The notes beneath the pieces were generated by a model that did not search any database, was not told where the DNA came from, and worked only from the letters and a program-made list of their open reading frames with translations. Below are positions 52,656-63,927 of a stretch of 64,000 bases of DNA, one piece after another (the first letter of the stretch is position 1; each line of letters opens with the position of its first letter). The stretch lies in assembly GCF_000959445.1 (NCBI RefSeq), contig NZ_CP009631.1, forward strand, positions 1,860,001 through 1,924,000, read 5' to 3'. Position numbers and translations under genes: made by a program. This DNA is from Burkholderia vietnamiensis LMG 10929. Its GTDB lineage: Bacteria; Pseudomonadota; Gammaproteobacteria; Burkholderiales; Burkholderiaceae.

Positions 52656-54182
52656 TCAGTCTTCGCGGCGCAGATGGGGGAACAGCAGCACGTCGCGGAT
52701 CGTCGGGCTGTCGGTCAGCAGCATCACGAGACGGTCGATGCCGATCCCGCAACCGCCGGTCGGCGGCATCCCGTGTTCGAGCGCGCGGATGTAGTCGGCG
52801 TCGAAGAACATCGCTTCCTCGTCGCCCGCGTCCTTTTGCTCGACCTGCTTCTTGAAGCGTGCAGCCTGATCTTCCGGATCGTTCAGCTCCGAGAAGCCGT
52901 TTGCGATCTCGCGGCCCGTCATGAACAGCTCGAAGCGCTCGGTGATGCCCGGCACCGTATCGGACGCGCGCGCGAGCGGCGACACTTCGACCGGGTAGTC
53001 GATGATGTAGGTCGGCTCCCACAGTTGCGACTCGGCGGTTTCCTCGAACAGCGCGAGCTGCAGCGCGCCGATGCCGGCGTTCAGGAAGGCCGGCTGCGAC
53101 ACGTCGACGCCGAGGCGCTTCAGTTCGGTGCGCAGGAATGCGTCGTCCGACAGCTGGCCGTCGGTGTACTGCGGCGCGTACTTCTGGATCGCCTGCGTGA
53201 TCGTCAGACGATGGAACGGCTTCGCGAGATCGAGCTCGCGGCCTTGATACTGGATCGTCGCAGTGCCGAGCGCATCGATCGCCGCCTGGCGGATCAGCTG
53301 CTCGGTGAAGTCCATCAGCCAGCGGTAGTCGGTGTACGCGGCGTAGAACTCCATCATCGTGAATTCCGGGTTGTGGCGCGGCGACACACCTTCGTTCCGG
53401 AAGTTACGGTTGATCTCGAACACGCGCTCGAAGCCGCCGACGATCAGCCGCTTCAGATACAGCTCCGGCGCGATGCGCAGGAACATCTGCATGTCGAGTG
53501 CGTTGTGATGCGTGATGAACGGCTTGGCCGCCGCGCCGCCCGGGATCGGGTGCAGCATCGGCGTTTCGACTTCCATGAAGTCGGCGTTCTCCATGAAGCG
53601 GCGGATCGACGAGATCGTCTTGGTGCGCGCGCGGAACGTGTCGCGCGTCTCCGGCGTGACGATCAGGTCGACGTAGCGCTGGCGATAGCGCATTTCCTGG
53701 TCGGCGAGGCCGTGGAACTTGTCCGGCAGCGGGCGCAGCGCCTTCGCCAGCAAACGCAGCTCCTTGCACTGCACCGACAGCTCGCCCTTGTTGGTGCGGA
53801 ACAGCACGCCGCGCGCGGCGACGATGTCGCCGAGGTCCCACTTCTTGAACGCGTCGTAGGTTTCCGCGCCGACGTCGTTCGGCGTCACGAAGAACTGGAT
53901 CTGGCCCGAACCGTCCTGCACCGTCGCGAAGCTCGCCTTGCCCATCACGCGCTTGAGCATCATGCGGCCGGCGACCGACACCTCGACCGGGTTCGCTTCG
54001 AGCGCAGCCTTGTCCGAGTCGGCGTAGGTCGACTGGAGCTCGGCGGCGTGATGCGTCGGCCGGAAATCGTTCGGATACGCGACGCCTTGCTCGCGCAACG
54101 CGCGCAGCTTGTCGCGGCGCTCGGCAATGATCTGGTTTTCGTCCGCCGCGACGGCGGGCTGCGTTTGGGTCGGTTCGGTCAT
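52656..54182 (-). CDS. lysS: Lysyl-tRNA synthetase, class II
   Basis: A 508-residue class IIb synthetase. An N-terminal OB-fold binds the anticodon ([18 protein letters not shown]). Motif 2 is [20 protein letters not shown] and motif 3 is [25 protein letters not shown], here [15 protein letters not shown]. It charges tRNA-Lys. ATG 54182 is chosen over an in-frame start 30 bases upstream. It follows prfB by 75 bases, the classic prfB-lysS arrangement. Confidence 0.97.
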   Translation of the reverse strand: MTEPTQTQPAVAADENQIIAERRDKLRALREQGVAYPNDFRPTHHAAELQSTYADSDKAALEANPVEVSVAGRMMLKRVMGKASFATVQDGSGQIQFFVTPNDVGAETYDAFKKWDLGDIVAARGVLFRTNKGELSVQCKELRLLAKALRPLPDKFHGLADQEMRYRQRYVDLIVTPETRDTFRARTKTISSIRRFMENADFMEVETPMLHPIPGGAAAKPFITHHNALDMQMFLRIAPELYLKRLIVGGFERVFEINRNFRNEGVSPRHNPEFTMMEFYAAYTDYRWLMDFTEQLIRQAAIDALGTATIQYQGRELDLAKPFHRLTITQAIQKYAPQYTDGQLSDDAFLRTELKRLGVDVSQPAFLNAGIGALQLALFEETAESQLWEPTYIIDYPVEVSPLARASDTVPGITERFELFMTGREIANGFSELNDPEDQAARFKKQVEQKDAGDEEAMFFDADYIRALEHGMPPTGGCGIGIDRLVMLLTDSPTIRDVLLFPHLRRED

Positions 54183-54257
54183 GATGGTCGGAATTCGGAA
54201 TGGGTGCGGCAACGCAAACGGGAAGGGCGGCGCGACCGAGGGGCCGCGCCGCGGCGC

Positions 54258-55362
54258 TTACACGCCCTGTTTGAGGCTCGCGCTGATGAAGTCGTCGAGA
54301 TCGCCGTCGAGCACGGCTTTCGTGTTGCTCATTTCGACGTTCGTGCGGAGATCCTTCACGCGGCTCTGGTCGAGCACGTACGAACGGATCTGGTGGCCCC
54401 AGCCCACGTCGGTCTTGCTCGATTCGAGCTTGTCCTGCTCGGCCTGGCGCTTGCGCATCTCGGCTTCGTACAGGCGCGACTTCAGCATGGCCATCGCTTC
54501 GGCGCGGTTGCGGTGCTGCGAACGGTCGTTCTGGCACTGCACGACGATGCCGGTCGGCATGTGCGTGATCCGCACCGCGGAGTCGGTCTTGTTGATGTGC
54601 TGGCCGCCCGCGCCCGAGGCGCGGTAGGTGTCGATGCGCAGGTCGGCCGGGTTCACCTCGACTTCGATCGAGTCGTCGATTTCGGGATACACGAACACCG
54701 ACGAGAACGACGTGTGGCGGCCGCCCGACGAGTCGAACGGCGACTTGCGCACGAGCCGGTGAATGCCGGTTTCGGTGCGCAGGAAGCCGTACGCGTATTC
54801 GCCCGACACCTTGATCGTCGCGTTCTTGATGCCGGCGACGTCGCCGTCGGATTCTTCGAGCACTTCGGCCTTGAAGCCCTTGCGCTCGCAGTAGCGCAGG
54901 TACTGGCGCAGCAGCATCGACGCCCAGTCGCACGCCTCGGTGCCGCCGGCGCCGGCCTGGATGTCGATGAAGCAGTTGTTCGGGTCGGCCGGATTCGAGA
55001 ACATCCGGCGGAATTCGATGTCGCCGACGCGCGCGGCGAGCTTGTTCGCGTCGTCTTCGGACGCGAGCAGCGTGTCTTCGTCGCCTTCTTCGCGGGCGAG
55101 CTCGAACAGGTCGAGCGCGTCGCGCAGGTCGCTATCGAGCGCGGTCAGCGTCGTGACGACGCCTTCGAGCAGCTTCTTCTCGCGGCCGAGCGCCTGGGCG
55201 TTCTTCGAATCGTTCCAGACGTTCGGGTCTTCCAGTTCCTTGTTGACTTCGGTCAGACGCGCAGCCTTGGCGTCGTAGTCAAAGATACCCCCGAAGCTCG
55301 CCCGCGCGGTTGCGCAGGTCGAGCAGGGAGCTTTCGATCGCGTTGAGACGTTCCGCTTCCAT
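54258..55362 (-). CDS. prfB: Peptide chain release factor 2 with programmed +1 frameshift
   Basis: RF2, 367 residues, reading UAA and UGA stops. The first 27 codons (55362-55282, starting [18 protein letters not shown]) end at an in-frame TGA (55281-55279). The sequence CGG-GGG-TAT-CTT-TGA-C is the conserved autoregulatory +1 shift site. Skipping base 55281 joins it to the main frame (55280-54258). The recognition tripeptide SPF is in [12 protein letters not shown] and the catalytic GGQ is in [12 protein letters not shown]. Low RF2 makes the ribosome pause at TGA and shift, restoring RF2. It lies between recJ and lysS. Confidence 0.97.
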
Positions 55363-55509
55363 GATCGTTCGCTGTTCTTGCTTCGTAAAAAAGCGGAATT
55401 ATAGCCGATCGGCGGGGTGTCCCGGTGACGCGGAGTGTGCTTGCATGCGTGCGGCGGCCCGTTGCCGCGCGCCGCACGCGCGGCCGGCGGGATGGCGCGC
55501 GGCCGCCGT

Positions 55510-57207
55510 TCAGCCGGCCGCGTGCTCGACGACGAGCTGCACGCGCGTCACGCCGTTCCACGTGTCGGCGACCAGCCGGTACGCGATCAGCGCGCTCGCC
55601 GGCAGCGGCTCGGTGTGGTTGAACCAGATCGCGTTGAAGCGCTGCCGGCCGCGCGCCAGCTGCAGCTTCAGGTGCTTTTCCTTCACGAGCGATTGCGACA
55701 CGACGTCGAACTCGCCGGAGAAAAGCGGGGCCGGAAAGCCCTGGCCCCAGACGGCCTCGTCGAGCAGCCCGACGAACTGCGGCGTGAAATAGGCGTCCTC
55801 GAGCTCGCCGTCGGTCTCGATCACGCGCGCCAGCGCGTCGTCGGACAGCCACTCGCGTGCGACGGCCTCGAACGCGGCCGCGAAGCGCGACACGTTGGCG
55901 GTGTCGAGCGTGAGGCCCGCGGCCATCGCATGACCGCCGAACGCGACGATCAGGTCGGGCTCGCGCTTCGAGACGAGGTCGAGCGCGTCGCGCAGATGGA
56001 AACCGGCAATCGACCGTCCCGAGCCCTTCACGCGCGTGCCGCTTTCGTCCGCATGCGCGAACGTGAACGACGGGCGGTGGAATTTCTCCTTGAGCCGCCC
56101 GGCGACGATGCCGATCACGCCCTGGTGCCATGCGGGGTTGAACAGCGTGATGGTGCACGCGTCGGCGGGATCGACGTCGGCGAGATCGGCGAGCGCCTGC
56201 TGCTGCATGCCGGCCTCGATTTCGCGGCGCTCGCGGTTCATCGCGTCGAGCTGCTGCGCGAGCTCCCATGCGCGGCCGATGTCGTCGGTGATCAGGCATT
56301 CGATCCCGAGCGACATGTCGGAGAGCCGTCCCGCCGCGTTCAGGCGCGGCCCGACGCCGAAGCCGAGATCGAAGCCCGACGCGGTGCGCGCGTCGCGGCC
56401 CGCGGCGCGGAACAGCGCGGCGATGCCCGGCTGCATGCGGCCGTTGCGGATCCGGTGCAGCCCCTGCGCGACCAGCACGCGGTTGTTGCCGTCGAGCCGC
56501 ACCACGTCGGCGACGGTGCCGAGCGCGACCAGATCGAGCAGCCCGTCCAGGCGCGGCTCGGCGTCCTTGCTCGCGAACGCGCCGCGCCGGCGCAGCTCCG
56601 CGCGCAGCGCGAGCAGCACGTAGAACATCACGCCGACGCCGGCGATGTGCTTGCTCGGGAACGCACAGCCCGGCTGGTTCGGGTTGACGATCGCGCGCGC
56701 GGCGGGCAGCGCGTCGCCGGGCAGATGGTGGTCGGTCACGAGCACGTCGATGCCGCGCGCGTTCGCGGCTTCGACGCCGGCGACGCTCGCGATCCCGTTG
56801 TCGACGGTGATCAGCAGGTCCGGCTTGCGCGCCGCCGCCAGCTCGACGATCTCCGGCGTGAGCCCGTAGCCGTATTCGAAGCGGTTCGGCACGAGGTAGT
56901 CGATCTGCGCGCCGAACATGCGCAGGCCGCGCACCGCGACCGCGCAGGCGGTCGCGCCGTCGCAGTCGTAGTCGGCGACGACCAGCAGGCGTCGCCGCTC
57001 GGCGATCGCGTCGGCGAGCAGCGCGGCGGCGTCGGCGCAGCCTTTGAGGTCGGTGGGCGGGACGAGGCGTGCGAGCGCGGTCTCGATGTCGGTCGGCGAC
57101 TGCACGCCGCGCGACGCGTACAGGCGCGCGAGTACGGGGTGCAGGCCGTGGCGCGCGAGCGCGGCGGCGTCGGCGGGGGCGACGGGGCGGGTAACGATGC
57201 GGGTCAT
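55510..57207 (-). CDS. recJ: Single-stranded-DNA exonuclease RecJ
   Basis: A 565-residue 5'-3' single-strand exonuclease of the DHH superfamily, used in recombination, mismatch and base-excision repair. Motif I DYDCDG is at 79-84, motif DHH at 159-161, and the C-terminal DHHA1 domain has [17 protein letters not shown] 57207 lies 10 bases after the stop of the upstream gene, so both are in one operon with prfB and lysS. Confidence 0.96.
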   Translation of the reverse strand: MTRIVTRPVAPADAAALARHGLHPVLARLYASRGVQSPTDIETALARLVPPTDLKGCADAAALLADAIAERRRLLVVADYDCDGATACAVAVRGLRMFGAQIDYLVPNRFEYGYGLTPEIVELAAARKPDLLITVDNGIASVAGVEAANARGIDVLVTDHHLPGDALPAARAIVNPNQPGCAFPSKHIAGVGVMFYVLLALRAELRRRGAFASKDAEPRLDGLLDLVALGTVADVVRLDGNNRVLVAQGLHRIRNGRMQPGIAALFRAAGRDARTASGFDLGFGVGPRLNAAGRLSDMSLGIECLITDDIGRAWELAQQLDAMNRERREIEAGMQQQALADLADVDPADACTITLFNPAWHQGVIGIVAGRLKEKFHRPSFTFAHADESGTRVKGSGRSIAGFHLRDALDLVSKREPDLIVAFGGHAMAAGLTLDTANVSRFAAAFEAVAREWLSDDALARVIETDGELEDAYFTPQFVGLLDEAVWGQGFPAPLFSGEFDVVSQSLVKEKHLKLQLARGRQRFNAIWFNHTEPLPASALIAYRLVADTWNGVTRVQLVVEHAAG

Positions 57208-57217
57208 ACGGATGCGG

Positions 57218-58294
57218 TCATTCGAACAGGGACGCCAGCGCGCGGCGGCGCCAGAACTTGCGCAGGTCGCCGCGCGTCGCGTGCAGCGTGACGGAGCTCG
57301 TGTCGCCGCACAGCGTGAATTCGACGCCGGCCAGCTCGCCGTTCTGCAGCGCGGCGAGCGACGGTGCGAACCAGTCGCGCTCGAGCACGGCGAGCGCGTC
57401 GTGCCAGCGTGCCCAGTCCTGTTCGATGTACGGCGCGGACAGCGACGGCAGCTCGACGAGCGTCGCACCGGCCGCGGCGGGCAGCGCGCCGAAGGCGCTC
57501 GGCACGGCGCCGGTCTCGGCCTGCGCGGCGCGCGCAAGGCCAAGTGCCGCGGGCGATGCCGACAGCACGCGCCCGAACGGCTTGCCGACCGGCTTGAGCG
57601 TGCCCTGCGCATGGAACCAGATCGAATTGACGGCCGGCAAGCCGCGCGCTTCGCGCGCTTCGTTGACGGGATGCTGGAACCACGCCATCTGGACTTCGTT
57701 CTGCAGCTTCATCCACATCCGCGACCGCTCGCCGGTGTGCGCCTCGTGCGGCAGCCAGATCTCGATGTTGCGGCCGCTCGCGCGCAGCGGCGCGGCGCCG
57801 GCAAGGCGTGCGAGCTGCTCGCTCGACAGATACCAGCGCGCCGGCTGCGGCGCTTCGAGCCGCACGCCGAGTTCCTCGATCAGCGGCCGCGCGACCGCGA
57901 GCAGGGCGGCCGCGTCGCCTTCGTCGAGCGCGAGGCTCGCCGGATCGACGAGCACCAGGTGATCGTGCGCGATTTCGACGTGCACGGGTTCGACGCACGC
58001 CCACGCGAGCGCGCCTGGGTCGCCGCCGTCGGCCAGCAGCATGTACGGGGCGAGCGGCGCCTCGTCGGCCGCGTTGCCGTGGGTCGCGCCGAAGCGGCGG
58101 GCGAGCCAGCGCTCGTGCGGCAGCGTGCGCTGGAAGTCCTCGCCGGCCACGCGCTCGACGACGCTCGCGCGGGCGAGCAACTTTTCGAGCGCGGGACTGT
58201 CCAGCGTGTGCAGGGACGAGGCCGCATCGGCCGCCGACGGCAGCGCGAACGGAACGAGAAAATGGAGGCGTCGGTCGTGCATGATGGTGCGCAT
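57218..58294 (-). CDS. Conserved hypothetical protein upstream of recJ
   Basis: A 358-residue soluble protein without signal peptide or membrane segments. I do not recognise a catalytic motif with confidence. Visible conserved-looking patches are LPHERWLARRFG, LVLVDPASLALDEGDAAALLAVARP, NEVQMAWFQHPVNEAREARGLP and VNSIWFHAQGTL. Relatives are sometimes labelled as phosphoglycerate-mutase-like, but I see no phosphoserine or histidine-phosphatase motif that justifies that. An in-frame ATG 12 bases later (58282) is an equally good start. Placed 10 bases before recJ, it is likely co-transcribed. Confidence 0.7.
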   Translation of the reverse strand: MRTIMHDRRLHFLVPFALPSAADAASSLHTLDSPALEKLLARASVVERVAGEDFQRTLPHERWLARRFGATHGNAADEAPLAPYMLLADGGDPGALAWACVEPVHVEIAHDHLVLVDPASLALDEGDAAALLAVARPLIEELGVRLEAPQPARWYLSSEQLARLAGAAPLRASGRNIEIWLPHEAHTGERSRMWMKLQNEVQMAWFQHPVNEAREARGLPAVNSIWFHAQGTLKPVGKPFGRVLSASPAALGLARAAQAETGAVPSAFGALPAAAGATLVELPSLSAPYIEQDWARWHDALAVLERDWFAPSLAALQNGELAGVEFTLCGDTSSVTLHATRGDLRKFWRRRALASLFE

Positions 58295-58501
58295 TGTATG
58301 GCAAACTGCGCGCGTGATCGGGCCGGCTCAGGGTTCGAACCGAGGTTCGGGCCGGCGCGATCGGGCCCGATCGCGCGGCGGCTGCCGCCGCGGTCGCGCT
58401 TGCGGCGGCCGGCTGGCCGTCGCCGCAGCGCACCGCGCCGGATCGTTGCCCGTCCCCGCCGTCACCCGCAGAACCCGCCGTAACCAGCAGAAAGGATTCG
58501 C

Positions 58502-59755
58502 TTGAAACTTCCGTACGAATGGCAGATCGGCTGGCGCTATACGCGCGCCGGCAAACGCACGACCGGCAACGGCTTCATTTCCTTCATCGCGCTCGTATCG
58601 ATGCTCGGGATCGCGCTTGGCGTCGCGGCGCTGATCGTCGTGCTGTCCGTGATGAACGGCTTCCAGAAGGAGGTGCGCGACCGCATGCTGTCGGTGCTCG
58701 CGCACGTCGAGGTGTTTTCGCCGACCGGCTCGATGCCGGACTGGCAACTCACGGCGCAGGAGGCGCGGCGCAATCCGTCGGTGATCGGCGCGGCGCCGTA
58801 CGTCGACGCGCAGGCGCTGCTCACGCGCCAGGACGCGGTGAGCGGCGTGATGCTACGCGGCGTCGAGCCGTCGCTCGAGCCGCAGGTGTCCGACATCGGC
58901 AAGGACATGAAGGCCGGCCGCCTCGACGCGCTGGTGCCCGGCCAGTTCGGCATCGTGCTCGGCGATGCGCTCGCCGGCAATCTCGGCGTGACGGTCGGTG
59001 ACAAGGTCACGCTGGTCGCGCCGGAGGGCACGATCACGCCGGCCGGGATGATGCCGCGGCTCAAGCAGTTCACGGTCGTCGGCGTGTTCGAATCGGGCCA
59101 TTACGAATACGACAGCACGCTCGCGATGATCGACATCCGCGACGCCGAGGCGCTGTTCCGGATGAGCGCGCCGACCGGCGTGCGGCTGCGGCTCAGCGAC
59201 ATGCAGAAGGCGCCGCAGGTGGCGATCGAGCTGTCGCACACGTTGTCCGGCAGCCTCTACATCCGCGACTGGACGCAGCAGAACAAGACCTGGTTCTCGG
59301 CCGTGCAGATCGAGAAGCGGATGATGTTCATCATCCTCACGCTGATCATCGCGGTGGCCGCGTTCAACCTCGTGTCGTCGCTCGTGATGACGGTGACCAA
59401 CAAGCAGGCCGACATCGCGATCCTGCGCACGCTCGGCGCGCAGCCAGGCTCGATCATGAAGATCTTTGTCGTGCAGGGCGTGACGATCGGCTTCGTCGGC
59501 ACCGCGTCGGGCGTCGCGCTCGGCTGCCTGATCGCATGGAGCATTCCGTGGCTGATCCCGATGATCGAGCATCTGTTCGGCGTGCAGTTCCTGCCGCCGT
59601 CGGTGTACTTCATCAGCGAGCTGCCGTCCGAACTCGTCGCCGGCGACGTGATCAAGATCGGGCTGATCGCGTTCGTGCTGTCGGCCGTCGCGACGCTGTA
59701 CCCGAGCTGGCGCGGCGCGAAGGTGAAGCCGGCGGAGGCGCTGCGCTATGAATGA
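58502..59755 (+). CDS. lolC: Lipoprotein-releasing system membrane protein LolC/LolE
   Basis: A 417-residue ABC permease that extracts outer-membrane lipoproteins from the inner membrane and hands them to LolA. One TM segment is at about 24-50 ([29 protein letters not shown]), then a large periplasmic domain, then three TM segments from about 270 to 405 with [21 protein letters not shown]. The start is TTG with AAAGGATT upstream. Only one permease gene is here, so a LolC homodimer (LolF-like) with LolD is possible. It overlaps lolD by 8 bases. Confidence 0.93.
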   Translation: MKLPYEWQIGWRYTRAGKRTTGNGFISFIALVSMLGIALGVAALIVVLSVMNGFQKEVRDRMLSVLAHVEVFSPTGSMPDWQLTAQEARRNPSVIGAAPYVDAQALLTRQDAVSGVMLRGVEPSLEPQVSDIGKDMKAGRLDALVPGQFGIVLGDALAGNLGVTVGDKVTLVAPEGTITPAGMMPRLKQFTVVGVFESGHYEYDSTLAMIDIRDAEALFRMSAPTGVRLRLSDMQKAPQVAIELSHTLSGSLYIRDWTQQNKTWFSAVQIEKRMMFIILTLIIAVAAFNLVSSLVMTVTNKQADIAILRTLGAQPGSIMKIFVVQGVTIGFVGTASGVALGCLIAWSIPWLIPMIEHLFGVQFLPPSVYFISELPSELVAGDVIKIGLIAFVLSAVATLYPSWRGAKVKPAEALRYE

Positions 59756-60506
59756 CCGCGCGACCGCATTCGCGGATTCACGACAACCCATCAGACAGGA
59801 TTCGGCTGGTATGCAGGAATACGTGCTTCAGGCGCGCGGGATCACGAAGGCGTTCGTGCAGGGCGGCTTCAACGTGCAGGTGCTCAACAACACCGAGCTG
59901 ACGGTGCGGCGCGGCGAGAAGCTCGCGGTCGTCGGCGCGTCGGGCTCCGGCAAGAGCACGCTGCTGCACGTGCTGGGCGGCCTCGACGAGCCGAGCGCCG
60001 GCGAAGTGTCGCTGCTCGGCAAGCCGTTTACGCAGCTCGCCGAGCGCGAGCGCAACGACCTGCGCAATCGCGCGCTCGGGTTCGTCTACCAGTTCCACCA
60101 TCTGCTGCCGGAGTTCACGGCGCTGGACAACGTCGCGATGCCGCTGCGCATTCGCCGGATGACCACCGAGGACGCGCGCGCGCAGGCACAGGCGATGCTC
60201 GAGCGCGTCGGGCTCGGCCCGCGTGCGAAGCATCGGCCGGGCGAGCTGTCCGGCGGCGAGCGGCAGCGTGTCGCGATCGCGCGCGCGCTGGTGACGAAGC
60301 CGGCCTGCGTACTCGCCGACGAACCGACCGGCAACCTCGACGGCGCGACGGCCGACACGGTGTTCAACCTGATGCTCGAATTGTCCGAGACGCTCGAAAC
60401 CAGCTTCGTGATCGTCACGCACGATCCGGAGCTCGCCGCGCGTTGCGACCGCATCATGCGCTTGCGCGACGGCGTGCTGCACGAGGAGCCGGCGCAGCCG
60501 GCGTGA
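59748..60506 (+). CDS. lolD: Lipoprotein-releasing ABC ATPase LolD
   Basis: A 252-residue ABC ATPase powering lipoprotein release. Walker [10 protein letters not shown] is at 63-71, the signature [16 protein letters not shown] and Walker [13 protein letters not shown] follow, and then the H-loop VTHDPELA. The Lol-specific [13 protein letters not shown] segment is present. The first ATG overlaps the end of lolC. An internal ATG at 59811 with AGGA upstream would give 231 residues, the length of E. coli LolD, so the true start may be there. Confidence 0.95.
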   Translation: MNDRATAFADSRQPIRQDSAGMQEYVLQARGITKAFVQGGFNVQVLNNTELTVRRGEKLAVVGASGSGKSTLLHVLGGLDEPSAGEVSLLGKPFTQLAERERNDLRNRALGFVYQFHHLLPEFTALDNVAMPLRIRRMTTEDARAQAQAMLERVGLGPRAKHRPGELSGGERQRVAIARALVTKPACVLADEPTGNLDGATADTVFNLMLELSETLETSFVIVTHDPELAARCDRIMRLRDGVLHEEPAQPA

Positions 60507-60568
60507 GCGCACGCTCGCGCCGCATGCGCGGCCGGGCGACGCGTCGCGACGGAGGAGGGAAGCTAGCC

Positions 60569-61357
60569 ATGTGGATCGATACGCATTGCCATCTCGATGC
60601 CGGCGAATTCGATGCCGATCGCGACGCCGTCGCGCAGGCGGCGTGCGCGGCCGGCGTGTCGCGCATCGTGATCCCGAGCGTCGGGCGCGACAATTTCACG
60701 ACCGTGCGCGAGCTTGCGCAGCGCACGCCGGGCGCCGTCTATGCGCTCGGCATCCACCCGCTGTTCACGCCGCACGCGCGCGACGCGGATCTCGACCGGC
60801 TGCGCATGGAGATCGAGGCGAGCGTCGACGATCCGCGCTTCGTCGCGATCGGCGAGATCGGCCTCGACTACTTCGTGCCGGAGCTCGACGAAGAACGGCA
60901 GCAATTCTTCTATCAGGGGCAGCTCAGGCTCGCGCGCGAATTCGATCTGCCGGTGCTGTGCCACGTGCGCAAGTCGCAGGATCGCGTGCTGGCCGGGCTG
61001 CGCCGTTTCGGCGTGCGGCGCGGCATCGCGCATGCATTCAACGGCAGCTTCCAGCAGGCCGATGCGTATCTCGCCCAGGGGCTGCATCTCGGTTTCGGCG
61101 GCAACGTGACGTTCGGGCGCGCGTTGCAGATCCGCCGGCTCGCGGCGCAGCTGCCGCTCGATGCGATCGTCGTCGAGACCGACGCGCCCGACATCGCGCC
61201 CGAATGGGCGTACAAGTCGCGCAATACGCCCGACCAGGTGCCGCGCATCGGCGCCGTGCTCGCCGAACTGCGCGGCCTCGACCCCCACGCGCTGTCCCTA
61301 TCCACAACGGCCAACGCGCTCGCCGCGCTGCCGCGCCTCGCACTTTCGTCCGCATAA
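60569..61357 (+). CDS. tatD: TatD-family metal-dependent deoxyribonuclease
   Basis: A 262-residue TIM-barrel hydrolase of the TatD/YcfH group. Metal ligands are in MWIDTHCHLDAGEFD, GEIGLDYF, LPVLCHVRKSQD and AHAFNGSFQQ, with VVETDAPDIAPE. Family members have DNase activity and are linked to DNA repair or degradation. GGAGGAGGG precedes the ATG. It lies 62 bases after lolD and 59 bases before comEC, so it is probably in the same transcript. Confidence 0.93.
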   Translation: MWIDTHCHLDAGEFDADRDAVAQAACAAGVSRIVIPSVGRDNFTTVRELAQRTPGAVYALGIHPLFTPHARDADLDRLRMEIEASVDDPRFVAIGEIGLDYFVPELDEERQQFFYQGQLRLAREFDLPVLCHVRKSQDRVLAGLRRFGVRRGIAHAFNGSFQQADAYLAQGLHLGFGGNVTFGRALQIRRLAAQLPLDAIVVETDAPDIAPEWAYKSRNTPDQVPRIGAVLAELRGLDPHALSLSTTANALAALPRLALSSA

Positions 61358-61416
61358 TCGTCGTCACGTGGTGCGCGCGCCGATGACGGCGGCGCCGGAT
61401 GGACGAAGGAGGCGCG

Positions 61417-63927
61417 ATGCGCGTGTGGTGGATCGCGTTCGCGCTCGGCGTCGTCGTGCTGCAGCGGCAGGCGGCGTTGCCGGGGGCGGGCGGCTGGGCC
61501 GGCGCGGCGATCATGGTGGCCGTATGCGGGGCGGCGTACGTCGGGTCGGCGCGGTGCGCTCGGAGCCGCCCGCTCGTCGCGCTCCGTTGGGTGCTTTGTG
61601 CGTGCATCGCGTCTGCAGTCGGCTTCGGCTATGCGGCCGCCCGCGCCGAATGGCGGCTGCGCGATGGGCTGCCCGTCGAGTGGGAAGGGCGGGACATCGT
61701 CGTCACGGGCGTGATCCGCGGCTTGCCGGCCATCGACGAAACCGGTGCGCGGCTGCTGCTCGCGGTCGAGTCGAACGATGCGGCGCTGGCCCGCTTCGCG
61801 CCGCTGATCCGCTTGTCGTGGCGCAGCTACGGTGAGCCCGCAGCGCGCGGCACGCTGCCCGCGTTGCACGGCGGGCAGCGCTGGCGGCTCGTCGCGCGCA
61901 TGAAGCGGCCGCATGCGGAGGCCAATCCCGGCGTGCGCGACAGCGAGGCCGCGTGGCTTGCCGCCGGCATTCGCGCGATCGGCTACGTCGTCGCGCCCGA
62001 GCGCGCAATCTTGCTCGACGAGCGAGCATCGGGATGGCTTGCGTCGATTGACCGGATGCGCGACACGCTGCGCATGCGCATCGGCGATGCGCTCGGCGAC
62101 GACGCGCGCCATCGCGGCATCATTACCGCGCTCGCGGTCGGCGATCAAGCCGCGATCGGCGACGACGACTGGCGCGTGCTGCGCAATACCGGCACGAGTC
62201 ATCTGGTCGCGATCTCGGGGCTGCACGTCGGCTTCGTCGGCGCGCTCGCGGGCGGGATCGCGTCGCTCGTGTGGCGGCGTCTGCGCTGGCGCCGGCGCGC
62301 CGTTACGCTGGCGGTGCCGGCGCCTTACGCGGCGTCGCTGGCATCGCTCGCGGCCGCCGGCGGCTATGCGGCGCTGGCCGGCTTCAACGTGCCCGCGCAG
62401 CGCGCCTGGTGGATGATCGCAACCGCAGCGGTAGCCTATCTCGCCGGGCGCAGCGCGCCGACATCCGCGGTGTTGTGCGCGGCCCTCGGCGGCGTGCTGC
62501 TGGTCGATCCATGGGCCGTGCTGTCGGCTGGCTTCTGGCTGTCGTTCGGAGCGGTCGCCGCGATCCTGCTGACCGTCGCGGGCTGGCGAGCGACGCCGGA
62601 AATCGAACGCGCTGGCGACGGCGCTGGCGACGGCAGCAGCGACGCGACGCAGCAGCGTGTTGCGCAGGATCGCCGGCGCGTGCTTCACGCATGGTGCAAG
62701 CGTGCAGCGCAGCGGCTCGCGGACGCGACCCGCGTGCAGTACGCGGTGACGATCGGCCTCGCGCCGTTGACCGCCGCGTGGTTCGCGCAGATGTCGGTAT
62801 CGGGGCCGTTCAGCAACGCATTCGCGATTCCGTGGGTGAGCTCCGTCGTGACGCCGCTCGTGCTGGCCGGCGTCGCGCTGCCGGCGCCGCTCGACGCGTA
62901 CGCGTTCCGGCTCGCGCATGCGGCGCTCGGACCGATGATGACGCTGCTCCGCCATCTCGCCGACTGGCCGGCCGGCGTGTTCTGGCTGCGCATACCCGAC
63001 TGGCCGGTGCTCGCGCTCGCGTGCATGGGCGCAGCGTGGGCGCTGATGCCGCGCGGCTGGCCACTGCGCTGGGCCGCGCCGATCACATGGCTGCCGCTCG
63101 TCGCGCCGGCCCCCGATGCGCCGCCGCCCGGCGGCTTCCGACTGACCGTGCTCGACGTCGGGCAGGGCGAGTCGGTGCTGGTCGAGACCGCCCGGCGAAC
63201 GCTGTTGTTCGATGCGGGGCCCGGGCCCGAGTCGACCCATGCCGGCACGCGGATCGTCGTGCCGGCATTGCGCGCACGCGGCATCCGCGTCGTCGATACG
63301 CTCGTCCTCAGTCATGGGGACGCCGATCATGCGGGCGGCGCGGCGGCCGTCTATGCCGGCACGGAGGTTCGCCAACTGCTCGCCGGCATCGTGCCGCAAC
63401 ACCGGCTGTGGCGCGATGCGCAGGCGGCCGGCGTCACCGATCGCGTGCCCTGCGCGGCCGGCCAGCGGTGGACCTGGGACGGCGTCGTGTTCACGATGTT
63501 GTGGCCGTCCAGCATCGCATCGGGCCGGTCGAACGAGCAGTCATGCGTGCTGCGCATCGACGCGGCCGGCACGTCGGCGCTCTTGACCGGCGACCTCGAC
63601 GCACGCGCCGAACGCCGGCTCGTCGCCGGCTCGCGCGACGCGCTCGCCGCGCAAATCCTCGTCGTTCCGCACCACGGCAGCCGCACATCGTCGGTCGAGC
63701 CTTTCCTCGATTCGGTCGAGCCGCGCGTCGCGGTATTTCCTGTAGGCTATCGCAATCGCTTCGGGCATCCGCACCGCTCGGTCCTTGCCCGCTACGAGGC
63801 GCGCGCAATCCCGCTGCCGCGCACCGATCGCGACGGCGCCGTGCGGTTCGACGTCGCGCCGTCGAACGGGGGTTTCACGTTCGAACGGTATCGCGAGGCG
63901 CGGCGACGTTACTGGATGGATCGGTGA
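61417..63927 (+). CDS. comEC: DNA internalisation channel ComEC/Rec2
   Basis: An 836-residue inner-membrane protein that carries single-stranded DNA into the cytoplasm during natural transformation. The N-terminal membrane segments and OB-fold region (VVTGVIRGLPAIDETGARLLL) are followed by the competence domain (ALAVGDQAAIGDDDWRVLRNTGTSHLVAISGLHVGF-type motif, here NTGTSHLVAISGLHVGFVG). The C-terminal metallo-beta-lactamase-like domain has LDVGQGESVLVE and SHGDADHAGG, giving nuclease-like metal ligands. ATG 61417 is chosen because AAGGAGG is 4 bases before it. The full gene is intact, so the uptake channel is at least encoded. Confidence 0.93.
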   Translation: MRVWWIAFALGVVVLQRQAALPGAGGWAGAAIMVAVCGAAYVGSARCARSRPLVALRWVLCACIASAVGFGYAAARAEWRLRDGLPVEWEGRDIVVTGVIRGLPAIDETGARLLLAVESNDAALARFAPLIRLSWRSYGEPAARGTLPALHGGQRWRLVARMKRPHAEANPGVRDSEAAWLAAGIRAIGYVVAPERAILLDERASGWLASIDRMRDTLRMRIGDALGDDARHRGIITALAVGDQAAIGDDDWRVLRNTGTSHLVAISGLHVGFVGALAGGIASLVWRRLRWRRRAVTLAVPAPYAASLASLAAAGGYAALAGFNVPAQRAWWMIATAAVAYLAGRSAPTSAVLCAALGGVLLVDPWAVLSAGFWLSFGAVAAILLTVAGWRATPEIERAGDGAGDGSSDATQQRVAQDRRRVLHAWCKRAAQRLADATRVQYAVTIGLAPLTAAWFAQMSVSGPFSNAFAIPWVSSVVTPLVLAGVALPAPLDAYAFRLAHAALGPMMTLLRHLADWPAGVFWLRIPDWPVLALACMGAAWALMPRGWPLRWAAPITWLPLVAPAPDAPPPGGFRLTVLDVGQGESVLVETARRTLLFDAGPGPESTHAGTRIVVPALRARGIRVVDTLVLSHGDADHAGGAAAVYAGTEVRQLLAGIVPQHRLWRDAQAAGVTDRVPCAAGQRWTWDGVVFTMLWPSSIASGRSNEQSCVLRIDAAGTSALLTGDLDARAERRLVAGSRDALAAQILVVPHHGSRTSSVEPFLDSVEPRVAVFPVGYRNRFGHPHRSVLARYEARAIPLPRTDRDGAVRFDVAPSNGGFTFERYREARRRYWMDR

